Source: Diphasiastrum complanatum (taxonomy: Eukaryota; Streptophyta; Lycopodiopsida; Lycopodiales; Lycopodiaceae). From it: DNA of 64,000 bases. Position numbers and translations under genes: made by a program. The notes under the pieces are model-generated. The model saw only the letters and a program-made list of their open reading frames with translations. It was not told the DNA's origin and searched no databases. This document shows, in pieces, positions 22,200 to 32,507 of the stretch. The stretch covers positions 35,744,361 through 35,808,360 of the forward strand of contig CM055106.1 of the NCBI GenBank assembly GCA_029204225.1, given 5' to 3'. The stretch's first letter is position 1; every line of letters starts with the position of its first letter.

Positions 22200-24285
22200 A
22201 GTGGCTGCCAATTTAAATAGATCGGATCCCCCACCAGCTATCATTTAAACTCTACTCCAAGACATAGTCACTAGATTAGATGCTCGTATTATTGGCTGCA
22301 CTGCTAGTATAGTGTCTTTGACTTCTGTCGTAACTAGTATTATGTGACCAAAATCTTGTCTCTTTTGTATTTTGTATGTACTCTATGTCAGGACGATGAG
22401 AGACATTGTTGCTATCAGTATTCCATTCTTGCACTGGCCGTTTTCTCTTGAAAAATCCTTTTGGTGTGTTCATGCGTCACTGGTTTGTCGTGTTATATTA
22501 AGCTGATCCACGAAATGGTTCACTATTTCTGAGAAAGAAGCACCTGTTATTGAAGAGCGTCATCTCGACCTCACACACTCCAGAAGATTAGGAAATGTTG
22601 GACCTTGGCCCACATACTGACCTTTGAGAAAAAAAATTTCCCATGCACTCTGTGGGACAACGTTAGCAAGGTCACCAACTGCTGACTCATACAAAGTTAC
22701 CTTCGTTGCATAACCATCCACCCATTACCAGATGCTATGAACACTTCAGACAAGTTTGTTGTTGGTAACATGGCTGCTTCCTTGTCATCCATCATCTGTC
22801 ATGATGAAAAAGAAACGGCTTGTTAAAGATAGATTGCCAAGTGTAATTACTATGTATACTTTAGCATAATGGACGGGATAGTTGATTACTTATAGTGACA
22901 ATGAACTTGCCCCATCTGTGAATGCGAGTTTTCCACCATGCCAGCCAGCTTTCTAACTCCACAAGTGAACTCTCATTTGCATTGCCCACTTTCCACCACG
23001 CACATATTTTGTTATATATCATGACATCGGCCATTTCATTTTCCCTTGCCTCATGCCACTACAGGCAAAGGGCAATATGAATATCTCGGGCTTCTTGATT
23101 GATATGTTTTGATATGTGCTTGTTCACGCTATCCATAAAATGAATAGACATGATCTCTCCCTTTCAACAATCGGTGTGTCCACACCAGCACCGTAAACAA
23201 GATGAACCGCAATCCAGTTCGCTTGATCTTCATCAGCCATGAAGCCTCTGAACATCACCTATCCTTCTAAGTGTTCAGACATTACCCTGTTCAACAATGT
23301 TCAAAAGAGCACCTGTGCATGGACATCTTCTTGCTTCATATTAAAGATCATGATTGTCTGCATGGATTGGTTCCTGGAGAGGAGTCAGTCAGTTAGAAAA
23401 TATTAACCATTTTTAGTTTACACTTAGTATTGAAAATATGGCAACATAAGATCTAACAAACCGTATGTTGTAAACATGCGCTGCCATCATCACCCAATCT
23501 TTTACTCTGTGCACGTGATCAAAATAGCACCACGCCTTTTCAAGATCACTCCCTGGTTGCATTCTCAGCACAAGATCAACATCGGAAGCTGGACCAGTTG
23601 TCACATTTTGAACACGTGACATCTATCTTTGATGTCATGCAACTGACTAGGAAACAATGAACCATAAAAATATTTGTATGCACAATGTTCTTTCAGGTAC
23701 AACAAGACTGTAATGTCATGTGATAAATCCACAGGACGAAGCACTTTCCATGCCATAGTGATCCATTTTTTCAGCCTGCTAATGTAGTCAGATCTCTAGT
23801 CAGTATTGACGGGTTTTGACATTCTGCGAGTAAATTTTTTGCGAGTTTCTTCCATGAGATGCTCCAACAAAATGGTAGCACATGGTGTGCACATTGTATA
23901 TGCCTGGCATTTCTTCAACATGAACTAGTTCTCCACAATCTTCGACCAACTTTCTAAGTTTACTTGCTATAGACAAGGCCCTGAGTAGAAGCATAATCGA
24001 AATTTTTTTGGTATCCTTTTCAGCACTGGACAAGTTCCTTGCCCGCACATCACCAAATGTGTTGTCATTGTCGCTTGAGCTTATCACGATAAGATCCACA
24101 TTTTGAGCCATAATACCATTCACTTCAGAAATCATGAACAATTGTGAGGTGAGAAGTATAGAGAGGAATTGCCTAATTTGTGAGTGGTCAAGAGATGTGA
24201 TAATTTGTGTAAAGTGAATGGCCAACGAATAGATAGGACCAAATAATTCATAAGTAATTGGTTGATTGATGTACTGGGAGGACAT
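22200..24285 (-). pseudogene. upstream part of the SWIM/MULE-like gene, broken
   Basis: Reverse frames between about 22890 and 23250 read, in pieces, FRGFMADEDQANWIAVHLVY, HFMDSVNKHISKHI and a Trp-rich part (WWK...LAWWKTR). Remembered plant SWIM-domain transposase-like proteins look similar, but this is recognition without a search. Stops and frame changes separate the pieces. A 161-residue frame at 23800-24285 contains DLIVISSSDNDN, which resembles a SUMO-interacting motif. It could be the N-terminal exon; its ATG may be the internal one near 24110. Introns cannot be told from decay. Confidence 0.4.
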
Positions 24286-24299
24286 TCAATTAACTTGAG

Positions 24300-24846
24300 T
24301 AGTCCCCTCATCGTCCACTAATTAACTAGCCATCTTTCATTTTAATTAACTAGCTCTCTCCCAACTAGTCATTCCCACACAAGCTGTTAACTAGCCAATT
24401 AAGTAGCCGTCCCCCAATAAACTAGGCATCACCATCGTTTACTCTGATCACATCGGCAGTTTTGCATCGCTTTCTCTGAGCACATTACCTTTTCTGATTA
24501 CATCGGAAGGTGCTTGAAGGAACTCGTTTTTTTGTAATTTCCTAGAGGGTGCTTGTAAGAACTCGTTTTTAGATGTCGGCTATTGAAGTAGGACTGTCTC
24601 TTAAGAAGATGATCATCTCTTGCATTGTAAAGCAATCGGCAATGTGTTGATGCTCTTTTGAAGTTTGCATTTGAGCTCGTGCCAAGAAAAACTTGACCTC
24701 TCAAAAGGAACGTTGCCTTCAAGGAGGACATTCTTGTATGCTAATTCTGAGTAAGTTTTTAACTTTACCATAACTTACTAGCTATATCTAGCAGAAGTCT
24801 TACATAATGTTTAAGTAGAAGCATAATCTCCTTCAAGTGAAGCTGG
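24300..24846. other. no gene recognised
   Basis: AT-rich with short local repeats such as gtgcttg(a/t)a(a/g)gaactcgttttt near 24510 and 24550. No convincing coding sequence. Confidence 0.35.
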
Positions 24847-24973
24847 CTCAGAGAAAAAGATTTAATCTCGATGTAGGTCACTAAAAATAGATGTCCAGCT
24901 CCAATCGTCGGCGATTGAAGCCGGACAGATGTTTTTAGTGACCTGCATCGAGATTGAATCTTTTTCTTCTGAG
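24847..24973. repeat. long inverted repeat, hairpin copy 1
   Basis: The left arm (from ctcagagaaaaagatttaat) and right arm (ending gaatctttttcttctgag) are complementary over about 60 nt each with few mismatches. The centre is ccaatcgtcggcgattgaag. It shares its core with six other hairpins to the right, but its outer arms (ctaaaaata / tttttag, and beyond) are not found in those copies. Confidence 0.85.
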
Positions 24974-25163
24974 TTTTTTAGGACTCTAACTTGCACTTTT
25001 GTTGGCTATTCTAGTTCATTAAAAGGTTACTTTGGTCTACAAGGGAGTGCTTAGGATTTGATGTCCAAAAAGTATGGAAAAGTTTGTTGGATTTCTGGTC
25101 AACAATAGGAGTGCGTTGGAGCTCATTGAGGGTGAACTTTTAAAACCATTCAGTGAGCTTAAG

Positions 25164-25205
25164 ATTTGAAACTATTGTCCAGCTTCAATTGCCGGCGATT
25201 GAGCC
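25164..25205. repeat. hairpin motif copy 2, right arm truncated
   Basis: The left arm atttgaaactattgtccag and core cttcaattgccggcgattga are present. The right arm is missing its last part and passes straight into tgtagccagatcgttc, which follows the complete arm in copy 4. Confidence 0.75.
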
Positions 25206-25219
25206 TGTAGCCAGATCGT

Positions 25220-25500
25220 TCAAACATATTTGACAAGAGTATCGAAACTTTCGAACACTCTCGGTATCGACAAACTCTGGGTATCGAAAAATCTAGAATT
25301 TTTTGAGTCGATCTCGTATCAAAAAATTTTGGGTTTGTGTATTGAAAAATTCAGATTATAGGTATCGTAAAAATTTGATTACGAATATCGCAAATTCTGA
25401 ACTTAGGGTATCAAAAAATCGCGTATCAAACAATTCTGATTCTTGATATCGAGAATTTACAGATTTTTTGAATCGATCCGGTATCAAAAAATTCTATTTA
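25220..25500 (+). repeat. 'tatcgaaaattc' minisatellite array 2
   Basis: Imperfect copies of ggtatcgaaaaattc and related ggtatcaaaaaattctg units. It forms the left part of a block duplicated at 28400-28935. Confidence 0.65.
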
Positions 25501-25860
25501 TGGATATCGATCTTTGTGTCGGACGAATTTGTTATTGGATTTTTTCGACCTTCTGATCAAAAATTGATGCGCTCTAAAGGTAATGTGATAAATTGAGCTC
25601 ACTGTTTATAACTATTGTCTAGCTTCAATCGTTGACGATTGAAACTGGGACATTTGTTTTAAACAATGAAACTTTGCTTTCAAACAGAGTCTTAGCATCT
25701 TGTTGGAGACCCTAACTTTTGAGATTTTTGAGATCCTAACTTGCACGTTTGTTGGCTCTATCTTAGTTCGTTAGATTTTTTGTCAAAAGTAGGAGTACGT
25801 TGCTTCAGTCGTTTGAAATGGCATGTAGCTAGATCATTCAAGCATATTTGATTAGCATAC
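25440..25860 (+). repeat. duplicated block, copy A
   Basis: The block aligns in the same orientation with about 28510-28935. It runs from the minisatellite edge, through tctgatcaaaaattgatgcg, the hairpin, and ggagaccctaacttttgag, to atcattcaagcatatttgat. Substitutions are scattered, so the duplication is old. The two copies bracket the gene-like stretch at 26996-28340. Confidence 0.8.
25596..25670. repeat. hairpin motif copy 3
   Basis: Arms agctcactgtttataactat and its approximate complement flank the core agcttcaatcgttgacgatt. The right arm has several changes. The arm type is the same as copy 7. Confidence 0.75.
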
Positions 25861-26005
25861 ACAGACAATTCCAGCTCACTTAGTTGGTTGATGCTCAATG
25901 CGGTAATTGTTAACTGATTTCACGGTTTTTTTAACCACGCATTGTCAATAGGAGTGCGTTCGAGCTTGGTGAGTGTGAACTTTAAAAATCGTTTATGAAC
26001 TTAAG

Positions 26006-26065
26006 ATTTGAAACTATTGTCCAGTTTCAATCGTTGGCGATTGAAGTTGGACAGTCGTTTCAAAT
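26006..26065. repeat. hairpin motif copy 4
   Basis: Arms atttgaaactattgtccag and ttggacagtcgtttcaaat are complementary with a few mismatches, around the core tttcaatcgttggcgattga. Confidence 0.8.
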
Positions 26066-26099
26066 GGCCTGTAGCCAGATCCTTCATGCGTATTTGATA

Positions 26100-26540
26100 G
26101 GAGTGTCAAAAATTTCGAAAACTCTGGGTAACAAAAATTTCGAGGACTCCTTTTGAGTTTCGAAAACTGGGTGGCGAAAATTTCGAAAACTCTAGGTATG
26201 GAGAAACTCTGGGTATCGAAAAAATCTGATTATGGATTTCAATCTTTGGGTAAAAAAAAATTGCAATTGGATTGAGACCATAACTAATTTGTTGTTCTCT
26301 CATAAACCTTCCAGAACATACTATTTGATTCCAAAAACATTCGATTCCAAAAAATTTACTGAGCTTCAATAGGCGTTCTTTAAAAACAATTTTAAACTCA
26401 ATTTCCAAAAAAATCGATTCCCACAATTCGATTTCCAAAAAAATCAATTTCCAAAAAAAATCGATTTCCAAAATTTGGTACTCCCAAAATTCGACACCCA
26501 GAATTCTGTACCCAAATTTTGATACATAGTTTCGATGTTC
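26100..26540 (-). repeat. 'tatcgaaaattc' minisatellite array 3
   Basis: Repeated caaaaatttcgaaaactctgg units run into repeated ccaaaaaaatcgatttcc units. The reverse-strand open frame across it (26106-26594, FLEIE repeats) is a product of the repeat, not a gene. Confidence 0.7.
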
Positions 26541-26568
26541 AGATTTCTGAAAACTATTTGAGGCTTGC

Positions 26569-26630
26569 AATTTTAAGTGACTGTCCAGCTTCAATCGCCA
26601 GCGATTGAAACTGGACAGTCATTTAAAATT
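26569..26630. repeat. hairpin motif copy 5
   Basis: Arms aattttaagtgactgtccag and ctggacagtcatttaaaatt pair with one mismatch, around the core cttcaatcgccagcgattga. This arm sequence is unique among the copies. Confidence 0.85.
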
Positions 26631-26788
26631 TGATGTAGCCAGATATTTTTCCCTACAATTTGTTTTTGCTCAGACAGGGATTTCTAAAATACATTGATTG
26701 CGTTTGGTGAACTCGTTTTTCGCCTTTAACAAAAACGTTATTTCTTTCTATAATTGAGGGTGATTTTTTAAAACTATTTGTAGGGCAT

Positions 26789-26854
26789 GCCATTTGAAAT
26801 GATTGTCCAGCTTCAATTGTCGGCGATTGAAGCTGAACAGTAGTTTCAAATGGC
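26789..26854. repeat. hairpin motif copy 6
   Basis: Arms gccatttgaaatgattgtcc and gaacagtagtttcaaatggc pair, with an internal mismatch region, around the core cttcaattgtcggcgattga. The arm type is close to copy 4. A short repeat (ttgtttttgctcagacaggg) lies on both sides, near 26658 and 26882. Confidence 0.8.
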
Positions 26855-26995
26855 TTGTGAACGGATGTTTGTGTGTCTAGTTTGTTTTTGCTCAGACAGG
26901 GATTACTAAAAAAACATTTTTTAAATCTGTGAGAGATGCAATTCAAAGTTTCTTAATTCAACTATGATATAGTTCTACCATGCGAAAAAAAAAGG

Positions 26996-28340
26996 ATGGC
27001 TAAGAGGCCCGCAGTTACGCTTGAGCCATCCGAAGAGCCAGCTGATACTGGTGATGATATAGAAAATGCGACTATTGGGGATATTGAAATGGTAGTGGAC
27101 ATGGAAGAGCACCTTGCAATTGAGGTTGTTAATGAGATTTACTAATTTTCTCACAAACGATTTCGTAATTCATGCTAAAATTGTTACAATATTATTTGAT
27201 ATTATTGTTCCTTATCAATATTTAATATCTGACTTTTTGTTACAGCAAGGAGAAACAATTCACAAAGACCATATTGTGGGTGCGACTGAAGTTGGAGAGG
27301 GGTTAGATGTTGGTGGCACAGACCAAGATCATAGTGTGGCTGAGGCTGAGACTAAGGTAAAAACGAGAGTCAAAGGGGTGAGACCAGATGAAATCGGTAC
27401 ATTTCCTTTGTCATTTCATTTGGATATTTTATCAGCAACCCTTGCTTGTTTTAGAGTTCAACGTCAGTCTCCTCCACCACTAGTGCCATTGTGTTGTATT
27501 TTGGAACACAAAGCTCTCAGAACTGTTGGAGGGCAACGTATGAAACTAAAGGAGATTTATGGACGTGATGGCTATATCATGGAAAAAAAGGTTGTGCATC
27601 GATGGAAGAGTATTTTACTGATTTCAAACTTCTGACAAAAAAAAAAGTTCTATGCCATAGAGAAAGACATGGAGTTGTCAAAGGCGCGACGGAACAGCCA
27701 GACATCCGCGGAGCTGCAAAAAGAGTGGTCTGGAGGTTTGCTATTCATTCAACATTGATTATATTGTGGGTAATTTTTTGGATTGGAATTTAGAAGCATA
27801 TGCTTATAACTACTGAAACGCAGGTATTATTCATATCTTGTATTGCTCAAAAAGGTGGCGCAACTACCAACCTTTTTTAAACTATGGCTGAATAAAGACG
27901 ACAAGGAGTCGTTTTATGTACTTTCATAACTAGAGAAGTCTTACTGATTGGGAGGTGACAAATAATCCTTGGTGGATCAATTTTCCTAGTGGGATATCCC
28001 CTTCCGCAGAGACAAAACTGTTCAAACAACATCAGAGAGGTACATTGCGTGTAGAGTCGGATATTGTGGATGTGGGTGTCACAGAGCTTGAGGAGGATTC
28101 CACTCTTGAGACCCAACTCAATGATACATGAGGGCAGGATCCAGTGGTCCCAAAATAGCGGTTCTTGAAGAGACAACGCAAGGGCAAAGAGATTGCGGTT
28201 GAGGAGATCATAGAGGATTTGCCAGATGATCTTTGGACAAGTTCACCATGTCCAGCCAAGCACACTACGATCAGCCGAGAGGAGTATGAGTTATTGACTC
28301 CCACACCAGATTCTACGGCCCAAGGGATTAAGGTATGCCC
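26996..28340 (+). pseudogene. gene-like stretch with possible exons, unrecognised
   Basis: ATG 26996 opens MAKRPAVTLEPSEEPADTGD and stays open to a possible donor (gag|gttgtt) near 27123. An acceptor-like ttacag at 27241-27246 would join it in frame to an acidic segment beginning QGETIHKDHIVGA. Later pieces include a Pro-rich/basic part (about 27453-27615) and a Lys-rich part, RQRKGKEIAVEEIIEDLPDD (about 28170-28230). Stops interrupt the assumed frame near 28130 and 28157. No domain is recognised. It may be a captured or decayed gene; exon joins are inference. Confidence 0.3.
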
Positions 28341-28409
28341 TTGCCCTTGTTTTTTCCTACAGCATCGTAGTTTCAGTAGCCGTGTTTTTGGTCTAGAATG
28401 TCATGCTTA

Positions 28410-28610
28410 CTCTAGGTATCGACATGCTCTGGGTATCAAAAAATCAAGAATTTTATGAGTCAATTTTCTGAGTTTGTGTATTGAAACATTCATATTCTAG
28501 GTATCAGAAAATTTTGATTATGGGTATCGCAAAATTCTGATTTTTCGAGACGATCAAGTATCGAAAAATTTTGTTTCTGGATTTCGATCTTTGGGTTGGA
28601 CGAATTCGAT
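28410..28610 (+). repeat. 'tatcgaaaattc' minisatellite array 4
   Basis: Units such as ggtatcgacatgctctgggt and ggtatcgcaaaattctg. It is the left part of duplicated block copy B and matches array 2. Confidence 0.65.
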
Positions 28611-28935
28611 ATTGGATTTTTTCGATCTTCTGATCAAAAATTGATGCGCTCTGAAGGTCATATGATATACTGAAGCTCACTGTTTATAACTATTGTCCAG
28701 CTTCAATCGCCGACGATTGAAACTGGACAATAATTATAAACAATGAGCTTTGCTTTAAAACAAGTTCTTAGCACCTTGTTGGAGACCCTAACTTTTGAGA
28801 TTTTTCGAAACCCTAACTTGCACGTTTGTTGGCCCTATCTTAGTTCGTTGGATTTTTTGTCAAAAGTAGGAGTTTATTGCTTCAGTCGCTTGAAATGGCA
28901 TGTAGCCTGATCGTTCATGCATATTTGATAAATTT
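28510..28935 (+). repeat. duplicated block, copy B
   Basis: Direct-repeat partner of about 25440-25860, including the hairpin at 28673-28750 and the trailing ggagaccctaacttttgag and tcttagttcgttggattttt segments. Confidence 0.8.
28673..28750. repeat. hairpin motif copy 7
   Basis: This 78-bp inverted repeat has arms of about 37 nt with three mismatches: aagctcactgtttataacta on the left and aattataaacaatgagctt on the right, around the core cttcaatcgccgacgattga. It is the cleanest copy after copy 1. Confidence 0.9.
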
Positions 28936-29078
28936 CAAATAGGCGCATTGATTTACTGGTGGACAATCGTTTCAAATGGCTTGTAGCCAGATCCTTCAAG
29001 CATATTTGATAGGAATGTCAAAAATTCAGAAACCTATGGGTAATGAAAATTCTGAGGACTCTAGGTATCGAAAACTGG

Positions 29079-29381
29079 GTTCATGGAACCTAGTCACTCT
29101 ATGTTAGGGTTTTATCATTTTGGAGGGAAACCAAACTTTTGAATATTCATGGATCTGCTATATATATCTATACACATGTGAGAGAAGGCTAATCTTCTAC
29201 CTCTCTTACCTCATTCATGCATATACATGGTTCTCTTGGGTTCTACTATCCATTGGTGCAGTCTACTTGTGATATCTTGCAATTTTATGTTTAGAATGAT
29301 TTGTTATTGCTATTTTCAGATCCACACGTGTGAAATAAAGTAAGGTTCTGTTTTTGTACAGACAATAGCTTCTGTTTATGT
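29079..29381 (+). repeat. internal fragment of a Cop4-family LTR
   Basis: It matches about 14526-14830 (and 4171-4475), from ttcatgg through tttatcattttggagggaaa to gacaatagcttctg. Both LTR ends are missing and no interior follows, so it is a transplanted piece rather than a solo LTR. Confidence 0.8.
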
Positions 29382-31029
29382 AAAAAAACTAAAATTTCAA
29401 ATTTTCAAAAAAATTGATTTTTAACAAATTTTACGTGACTAAAAAAATCTACGAGAATACCGTTAAAGAGAATCAAAATCAATTAATTGATGTACGATTT
29501 GATTTTTGATGTTACTAATCCAATGTCAGACTACCACGCAAAGCACACAACATTATTCATAAAACATCAATATGAAATTGTTTATGTAAACTCAATTCTC
29601 AATAATCCACTAGCCACTCACACTGGTCTATAACATAACCGTTGGAATACATGTGTATAACCACTCAAAACAACTATAGACTGTAGACATACCATGCATG
29701 TCATAATCACTTGTAGAATTACCATGCAACTAATTTCCACAAGCACAATACTCTAAAGTAGGAAAAATGCAAGCGTGCATCAGAGTTCCAATTTTGACAA
29801 TTTTACTCACAAAACTGTCAAAATTTCAAACGACCATAACTTGAGCTACAATGCACCAGATTAGTCATGATAAAGCACATTATAAAGGGAGAGCATGTTT
29901 ATGAGACAATTGCCATGTAACTCTGCCACCTCAGCTTCACACGTTTGAGAACAGAATGCCTGAAAACTCTATCGGAGGGCGCACTTTTTCAAGGAGTTTT
30001 CATGCAAAATCAACAAAAGACCATGCACACACCCAAAGAGGCTTTACCAAAAATCTTTAATAGTCCATTAGACTTCCATAAAGCTTTCAATCAAGTCCAA
30101 AGATGTAGTATAGGCTGAAAATGATGAATTTTCACCTTGTGGGAGGGAGCCCAAGCCTCCGACAACCAATTTCTAGGTATGATAGCTTGTTAAGAAGGCC
30201 AATAGAAATAATAAAAATAGGTTGGATTGACTCCATGCATGATTATCTTGTGTATTTGTGGCAAGAAATATCTTTAAAAGCATTAAAAAAAAACAATTTT
30301 CAGCTTCTTTTGGGCCTCCTACACCCTCTATTCGTTAGATTCTCAGCTCTAACTTCTTGGAAAACTTCAAAAGACATTGATCTACCCTCATGAAAGGTCT
30401 ACAAGGTGATTTAAAGCAATCTGTGATCATAATTATGAAAAAACTTTAAAAAAAAAATCAATTTTAGCGATATTTCTTGTCTTTCGATTACATAAAGCTC
30501 ATTTATACCTCATGAATCCACATACCACTCACATGAAACTCAAATTACTTATCTATAGCCATTGATTATTCTAATTTTGCTAGATTATGGTTCTTGCTAC
30601 CCATTTCTAGCCAAAACCCCTCAAAAACAAACAATTTTTGACTAAAACATACCCTAGAACCGTAAATCTTGCAAATTCCCAGCATGCAACCATTAATTTA
30701 GCAATTAATGAATCCATAACTGAAGGTACACTTGTTGGGGATTCAGATCTACAATTAGTTAAAAAGCCATCATAAACTAGCTAAAATTGACAATCACCCA
30801 TATTGTTATGGAGAAAGCCAATATCTGATGGATCTTAGTAACATACAAGTGGAAATACTGAGAGACACCCACTTGGAAGCTTGTTCACAACCAGGAGGAG
30901 GAAAGAGATGGATCTCCACCAAAGAGTCGACAAAAAGCTTCAAAGCTCCAATCCCTTTGATCTTCGTAACTTTGCTCTGATACTACTGTATGGAGAAGCA
31001 CCTCATGATCTTGCTTTACGCATAATTTT
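29382..31029. other. no gene recognised; possible reverse LTR-element leader
   Basis: AT-rich sequence without a coding domain. Near its right end, at 30974-30985, gctctgatacta resembles the reverse complement of a tRNA-Met primer site. This hints at a reverse LTR element whose LTR was lost where Cop7 begins. Weak. Confidence 0.3.
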
Positions 31030-31854
31030 CTAGATTCTGACAAGAACAAGGAATAGAACATCAATTCACTCTTGCGTATACACCCTAATATAATGGTGTC
31101 GCAGAAAGAAAAAACATGACGCTAGTCGAAGGAGCCAGATGCATGATGGCACAAGATCGATTTCCATGTCAATTTTGGACTGAGGCAATAGCTGCAGCAA
31201 TACACCTGCAAAACAGATCAACAATGATAGCCTTGGAAGACAATACACCGAGTGAAATGTGGACAGGTAGAAAACCTGATCTGTCAAACATACGTGTATT
31301 CAGATGTGCAGCAAACAAGCACATACCAAAAGAAAAAAGAAACAAGCTAGATGAAAAATCAGAGCAGACAATCATGGTTGGATACTCGAACAGATCACAA
31401 GTGTACAGACTCTACCATCCAACCACGAAGAAAGTCATGTCGAGTAGAGATGTAAAATTCGATGAGTTGACATTCCCTAGATTGAAGGATGAAAAAGACC
31501 AAGAGATCTTCACACTACTGCCGATTCAAGAGAGAGATCGAGGACAAACATCAAATCAGAATATTGAGCCCCAGACTCCAGAGCAACAGGAAGTCGAAGA
31601 TCAACCCGACGAAGAAGAAACATTCGAACAACGATGAATCAAATCCAGAAGGTTGACAAGACAAAGAAGACCTCTAGATCGATACACTGAGAATCTTCGG
31701 TGGATGAAGACACAGAGTTTGAGTACTGCAGCTTCATTGGAGAGCCAACTACATATCTAGAAGTTGTCCAGAGTCTAGAGGGAGAATTCTGGAAGCATGC
31801 AATGTTTGAAAAAATCGAATCAATGATGCAAAACGAGGCATGGACACTAGAGCA
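31030..31854 (+). pseudogene. Cop7 pol, left part: integrase C-terminal half
   Basis: The frame reads EQGIEHQFTLAYTP, then a stop where the PQ(Q/Y)NG Gln should be, then NGVAERKN containing the catalytic Glu. A 173-residue open frame (31116-31637) gives the integrase C-terminus (FWTEAIAAA, IMVGYSNRS) and a Gln/Glu-rich linker. A stop at 31635-31637 and a frame change precede the first reverse-transcriptase residues (FWKHAMFEKIESMMQNEAW). Cop8 cuts in directly after this. Confidence 0.8.
31850..31854 (+). repeat. Cop8 target-site duplication, left copy
   Basis: GAGCA lies directly before the LTR at 31855 and recurs directly after the other LTR at 37716-37720. Five bp is the usual copia integrase spacing. 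Confidence 0.9.
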
Positions 31855-32507
31855 TGTGAAAAACTCAGATCCAAAAGATGCTAAAGTTTCATAAAGATCT
31901 TGGCCATGGAAGTTATGCACATCTAGATTGAAAAAATGATAGAAATTGTGATGTTAAGCATACTAAACATCAACTAAACATCAAAATCTGATCATAAGCT
32001 TCCACAAACAGAAACTTGCTGTCCCTGTCCGTACTTCAGAGCCTACAACCTGCATTTCACACGTGTGAAGCCATAGCAACAAAGAAATCACAATTCTAGT
32101 GGCTAGAATGCAAGATATGAACAAAAAAGTGAGAGAGAAGAAGATGGACCTTCAAAGAGCATAACATTCATTCAATAGAATGAAAATGAGATGTGTACAT
32201 ACTCGTGGAGATGGCTATTTATAGCAGCCATAGTGCCTCTTGGCCACTTGTCTTATGATAGGCTAAAATTGGGGTCCAATAGGATTCACCCATATACCTA
32301 GAAATTTGGTCAAATAGGAATGCACCAAATTATGAGCCAATAGAAGAGCTCCACACTCGACCTCCTCTAATTAATGTGACCTCAAAAGTAGTGTACACAT
32401 ACTTTGGGCCTCTACATACATGTATGAACCTATCTCTAACTTTTATTTGGCCATAGGCCTACAAAATCTCAAGTTAGGAAAATACTACTAGTTGACAATT
32501 TTTCACA
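31855..32507 (-). repeat. Cop8 3' LTR
   Basis: 653 bp, TG...CA on either strand. The pol stop codon TGA lies at 32503-32505, that is, bases 3-5 of this LTR. It corresponds position by position with 37063-37715 (constant offset 5208). Confidence 0.95.

Noticed and set aside
26106-26594. 162-residue reverse open frame
   Set aside because: Composed of FLEIE-like repeats caused by the minisatellite; not a plausible protein.
24847-28750. CRISPR-like array from repeated palindromes
   Set aside because: Spacing is irregular (hundreds of bp to 2 kb), repeats are diverged and the context is eukaryotic.
30121-30393. 90-residue forward frame
   Set aside because: No domain, AT-rich context without splice or promoter support.
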